A stretch of DNA of 64,000 bases, from contig CM074179.1 of assembly GCA_037179385.1 (NCBI GenBank), forward strand, positions 74,079,719-74,143,718, read 5' to 3'. Shown here one piece after another: positions 62,338-64,000 of the stretch (position 1 is the stretch's first letter; each line of letters starts with the position of its first letter). Below the pieces are notes generated by a model that saw only the letters and a list, made by a program, of their open reading frames with translations, had not been told where the DNA came from and did not search any database. The DNA is from Holothuria scabra (taxonomy: Eukaryota; Echinodermata; Holothuroidea; Aspidochirotida; Holothuriidae). The position numbers were made by a program, and so were the translations under genes.

Positions 62338-62440
62338 TTAATCTAAAATATCTGCACCGCTCGGCTAAAGGTTTACGTGCACACACGCAGAGACAGTGGC
62401 ATCAGCTTGGCAGTAAACACACTCCACAGGCTTATTTTAA

Positions 62441-62691
62441 CCCTTCACCGTTGTTTGGGTCCTTTTGGACCCATGCAGAGAGCTCGGCTGTCCCACATCT
62501 TTACTGTTTCACGCGGAGCTCGAAACTGCGAGTAGCTACCCGAAAATTCGGCCACAACAGCGAGAGAGACAATAGTTTAAGGTCACGGGGTCAATGGCCT
62601 ACGGAAGCCGATGCGGGGCGGGCTGCGTCCTCTTTTCCGCCCACTCCCAAGGAGCGCAAATATGCCCCGATCGGAGCACAACGGTAAAGGG
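62441..62691. mobile_element. piggyBac-type MITE, copy 2
   Basis: 251 bp between TTAA sites (62437-62440 and 62692-62695), nearly identical to copy 1 and in the same orientation. Ends CCCTTCACCGTTGT and, inverted, CCCTTTACCGTTGT. Just inside the left end GGGTCC-TTTT-GGACCC forms a perfect hairpin; in copy 1 its right arm is AAACCC. Confidence 0.9.
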
Positions 62692-62695
62692 TTAA

Positions 62696-64000
62696 GTACC
62701 CTAGTTGATATTTTCAGGTTGTTTAAAAAAAATAGCGGCGCTATTGCAATATTCTGAATCGAGAAGAGATGCTGCCTTTATTTATAAGAAGTATCGTTAT
62801 TGGCTAAGGCAATCTCTTCAAACAAGGAGGATTTCTTATAATCGAAAAGTTTCTCCTTTGAAGCTTTTAAATGTGCTAAATTGTACGACCGAGATACTGC
62901 GGCATATGTCATAGTTTATAGTGCCTTGAAGAAAAATTTTCACCTGTTTAAAGATTGTAATATCACCTTAGGTACCTCTCTTCAAGAGATTTCAATCCCC
63001 AGTTTCAAGGATGAATTTTAGTCATTATGGTCTTTAAAACTAAAACTTTAAGGACAGTCGTTTAAATGGTACTTTGAGATAAGTCCAAGCTTTTTTGTTT
63101 AGAATCTTTGTTTTGAAGGAACTGACAGGCTCATTTTACGTATGAATTATTTTGCAATGACAATTGAGTAAATTGGTAGTTTTGGTCTTCTCTGAGGTTT
63201 AATAAGCTTGAAAGATTTTTCCAGTGCAACATTTTGAAAGAGGAATGATGGGAAGGTTCAATCTTATTTATGTAGTGCTTTGCTTCGTTCCGAAAGCCTG
63301 GACTTGATTGGCAACGTTAAGAGAAATATTCCCTTAATCCAATATGACATCATCTTTCCTCTTTGTATCGTGGATTGATCAGTTATTGATTTTTTTTATT
63401 TTTGAGGGGGGGGGTCATTTGAGCGAGTTTTTGGCGTGATACAGATTGTCATTTCCTTTTATGACATGATCTGCCCTAAGCATTTTCCTTGTTCACTATC
63501 GTAGAAACTTTAGCTGACAAAGGTTTTAAAGTTGTTCGAAGATTTCGACACGCTCTTCTATCTCTGGGGTTAATATCCTCTTTTAAATGAGTTTAATTGT
63601 TGATTTTATGGAAAATATGCAAGTGATTTTCACTTTTCAGAGTTTATAGAGATAGTTGGTAAAGCTGATATGTGTTAAGAGGTTCATCTTCGTATTATGC
63701 CAAAGGACAGTTTATTGTCAAACAGGTTTGAAAAGCGTTTGGTGTTTTCTGCTAAGTCTCCTAAGGAATCCAATATTTGTCCAGGCGGCTGTGAGAAGTC
63801 CATAATCTGCTTACTGTCTATATAAGAGCAAAGAATTTGAAAGGTCTACTTGTTAAATCAATGCTTTCTCAGGAAGGAAAACTTGAGAGCCAGAGGAAAA
63901 TTTTAACGTTGATTTGTTACATGCACTTATGGCTGTATCACAACCTCTTACATCACTTCCTGTCATTGTGAAAAATCTACTACAAATGAATTTCTGCTGT
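62696..64000. other. non-coding stretch to the window edge
   Basis: AT-rich. A short ORF at 62705-62914 (YSESRRDAAFIYKKYRYWLR...) has no recognised domain. A G-run lies near 63407. No other feature was seen. Confidence 0.5.

Noticed and set aside
62136..62687. Two similar ORFs (RSSKLRVATRKFGHNSERDN)
   Set aside because: They are inside the two copies of a 251-bp MITE and have no transposase features.

Overview
The window reads as nuclear DNA of an animal, most likely a marine invertebrate. It is AT-rich, carries spliced exons with GT/AG borders, and is crowded with transposons, (TA)n microsatellites and poly-G/poly-C tracts. A receptor-tyrosine-kinase-like gene and several retroelement types fit a deuterostome such as an echinoderm, but the phylum is an inference and I cannot fix it from sequence alone.

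Host gene: nine plus-strand exons between 42.0 and 53.5 kb encode a tyrosine-kinase-like domain plus a C-terminal tail, followed by a poly(A) signal. The fold is clear (WLPPE, ADVWSF, TPYEGLS), but the glycine loop is eroded, HRD reads HPG, the catalytic-loop Asn reads Lys and DFG reads DFV. It therefore looks like a pseudokinase. Weaker but phase-compatible small exons at 3.1, 9.6, 10.4, 11.1 and 12.9 kb could supply a start codon, one transmembrane segment and a juxtamembrane region. In that case one gene of about 50 kb would span most of the window and the repeat-rich 18-33 kb block would be intronic. One exon junction (50668/53056) does not keep frame.

Repeat core: at 17.9-19.3 kb there are (CAAT)n, (TA)n and a degenerate 430-bp tandem duplication. 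At 19.8-23.65 kb lies a satellite of about 26 monomers of 138-145 bp arranged in 863-bp higher-order repeats. Most monomers carry a perfect AGGTCA-A-AGGTCA direct repeat. At 24.2-32.7 kb lies a nest of Penelope-like retroelements (PLEs) of several lineages with RT and GIY-YIG domains. All of them abut (TA)n tracts, and one segment holds a complete-looking minimal hammerhead ribozyme.

Elsewhere there are several non-autonomous DNA transposons: a foldback-type element at 4.5-5.7 kb, a TTAA-flanked 900-bp element at 16.0-16.9 kb, a CAGGGAG element at 33.5-34.2 kb, a hAT remnant at 34.8-36.05 kb, a CAGGGGCG element at 42.3-42.65 kb, an inverted-repeat element in an intron at 47.7-48.1 kb, and two piggyBac-type MITEs at 62.1-62.7 kb. 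There is also a LINE 3' end at 37.5-38.0 kb (minus), older dispersed repeats at 44.7, 59.0, 59.4 and 59.9 kb, and an unidentified minus-strand coding-like cluster at 57.1-58.0 kb. I saw no tRNA, rRNA or CRISPR.
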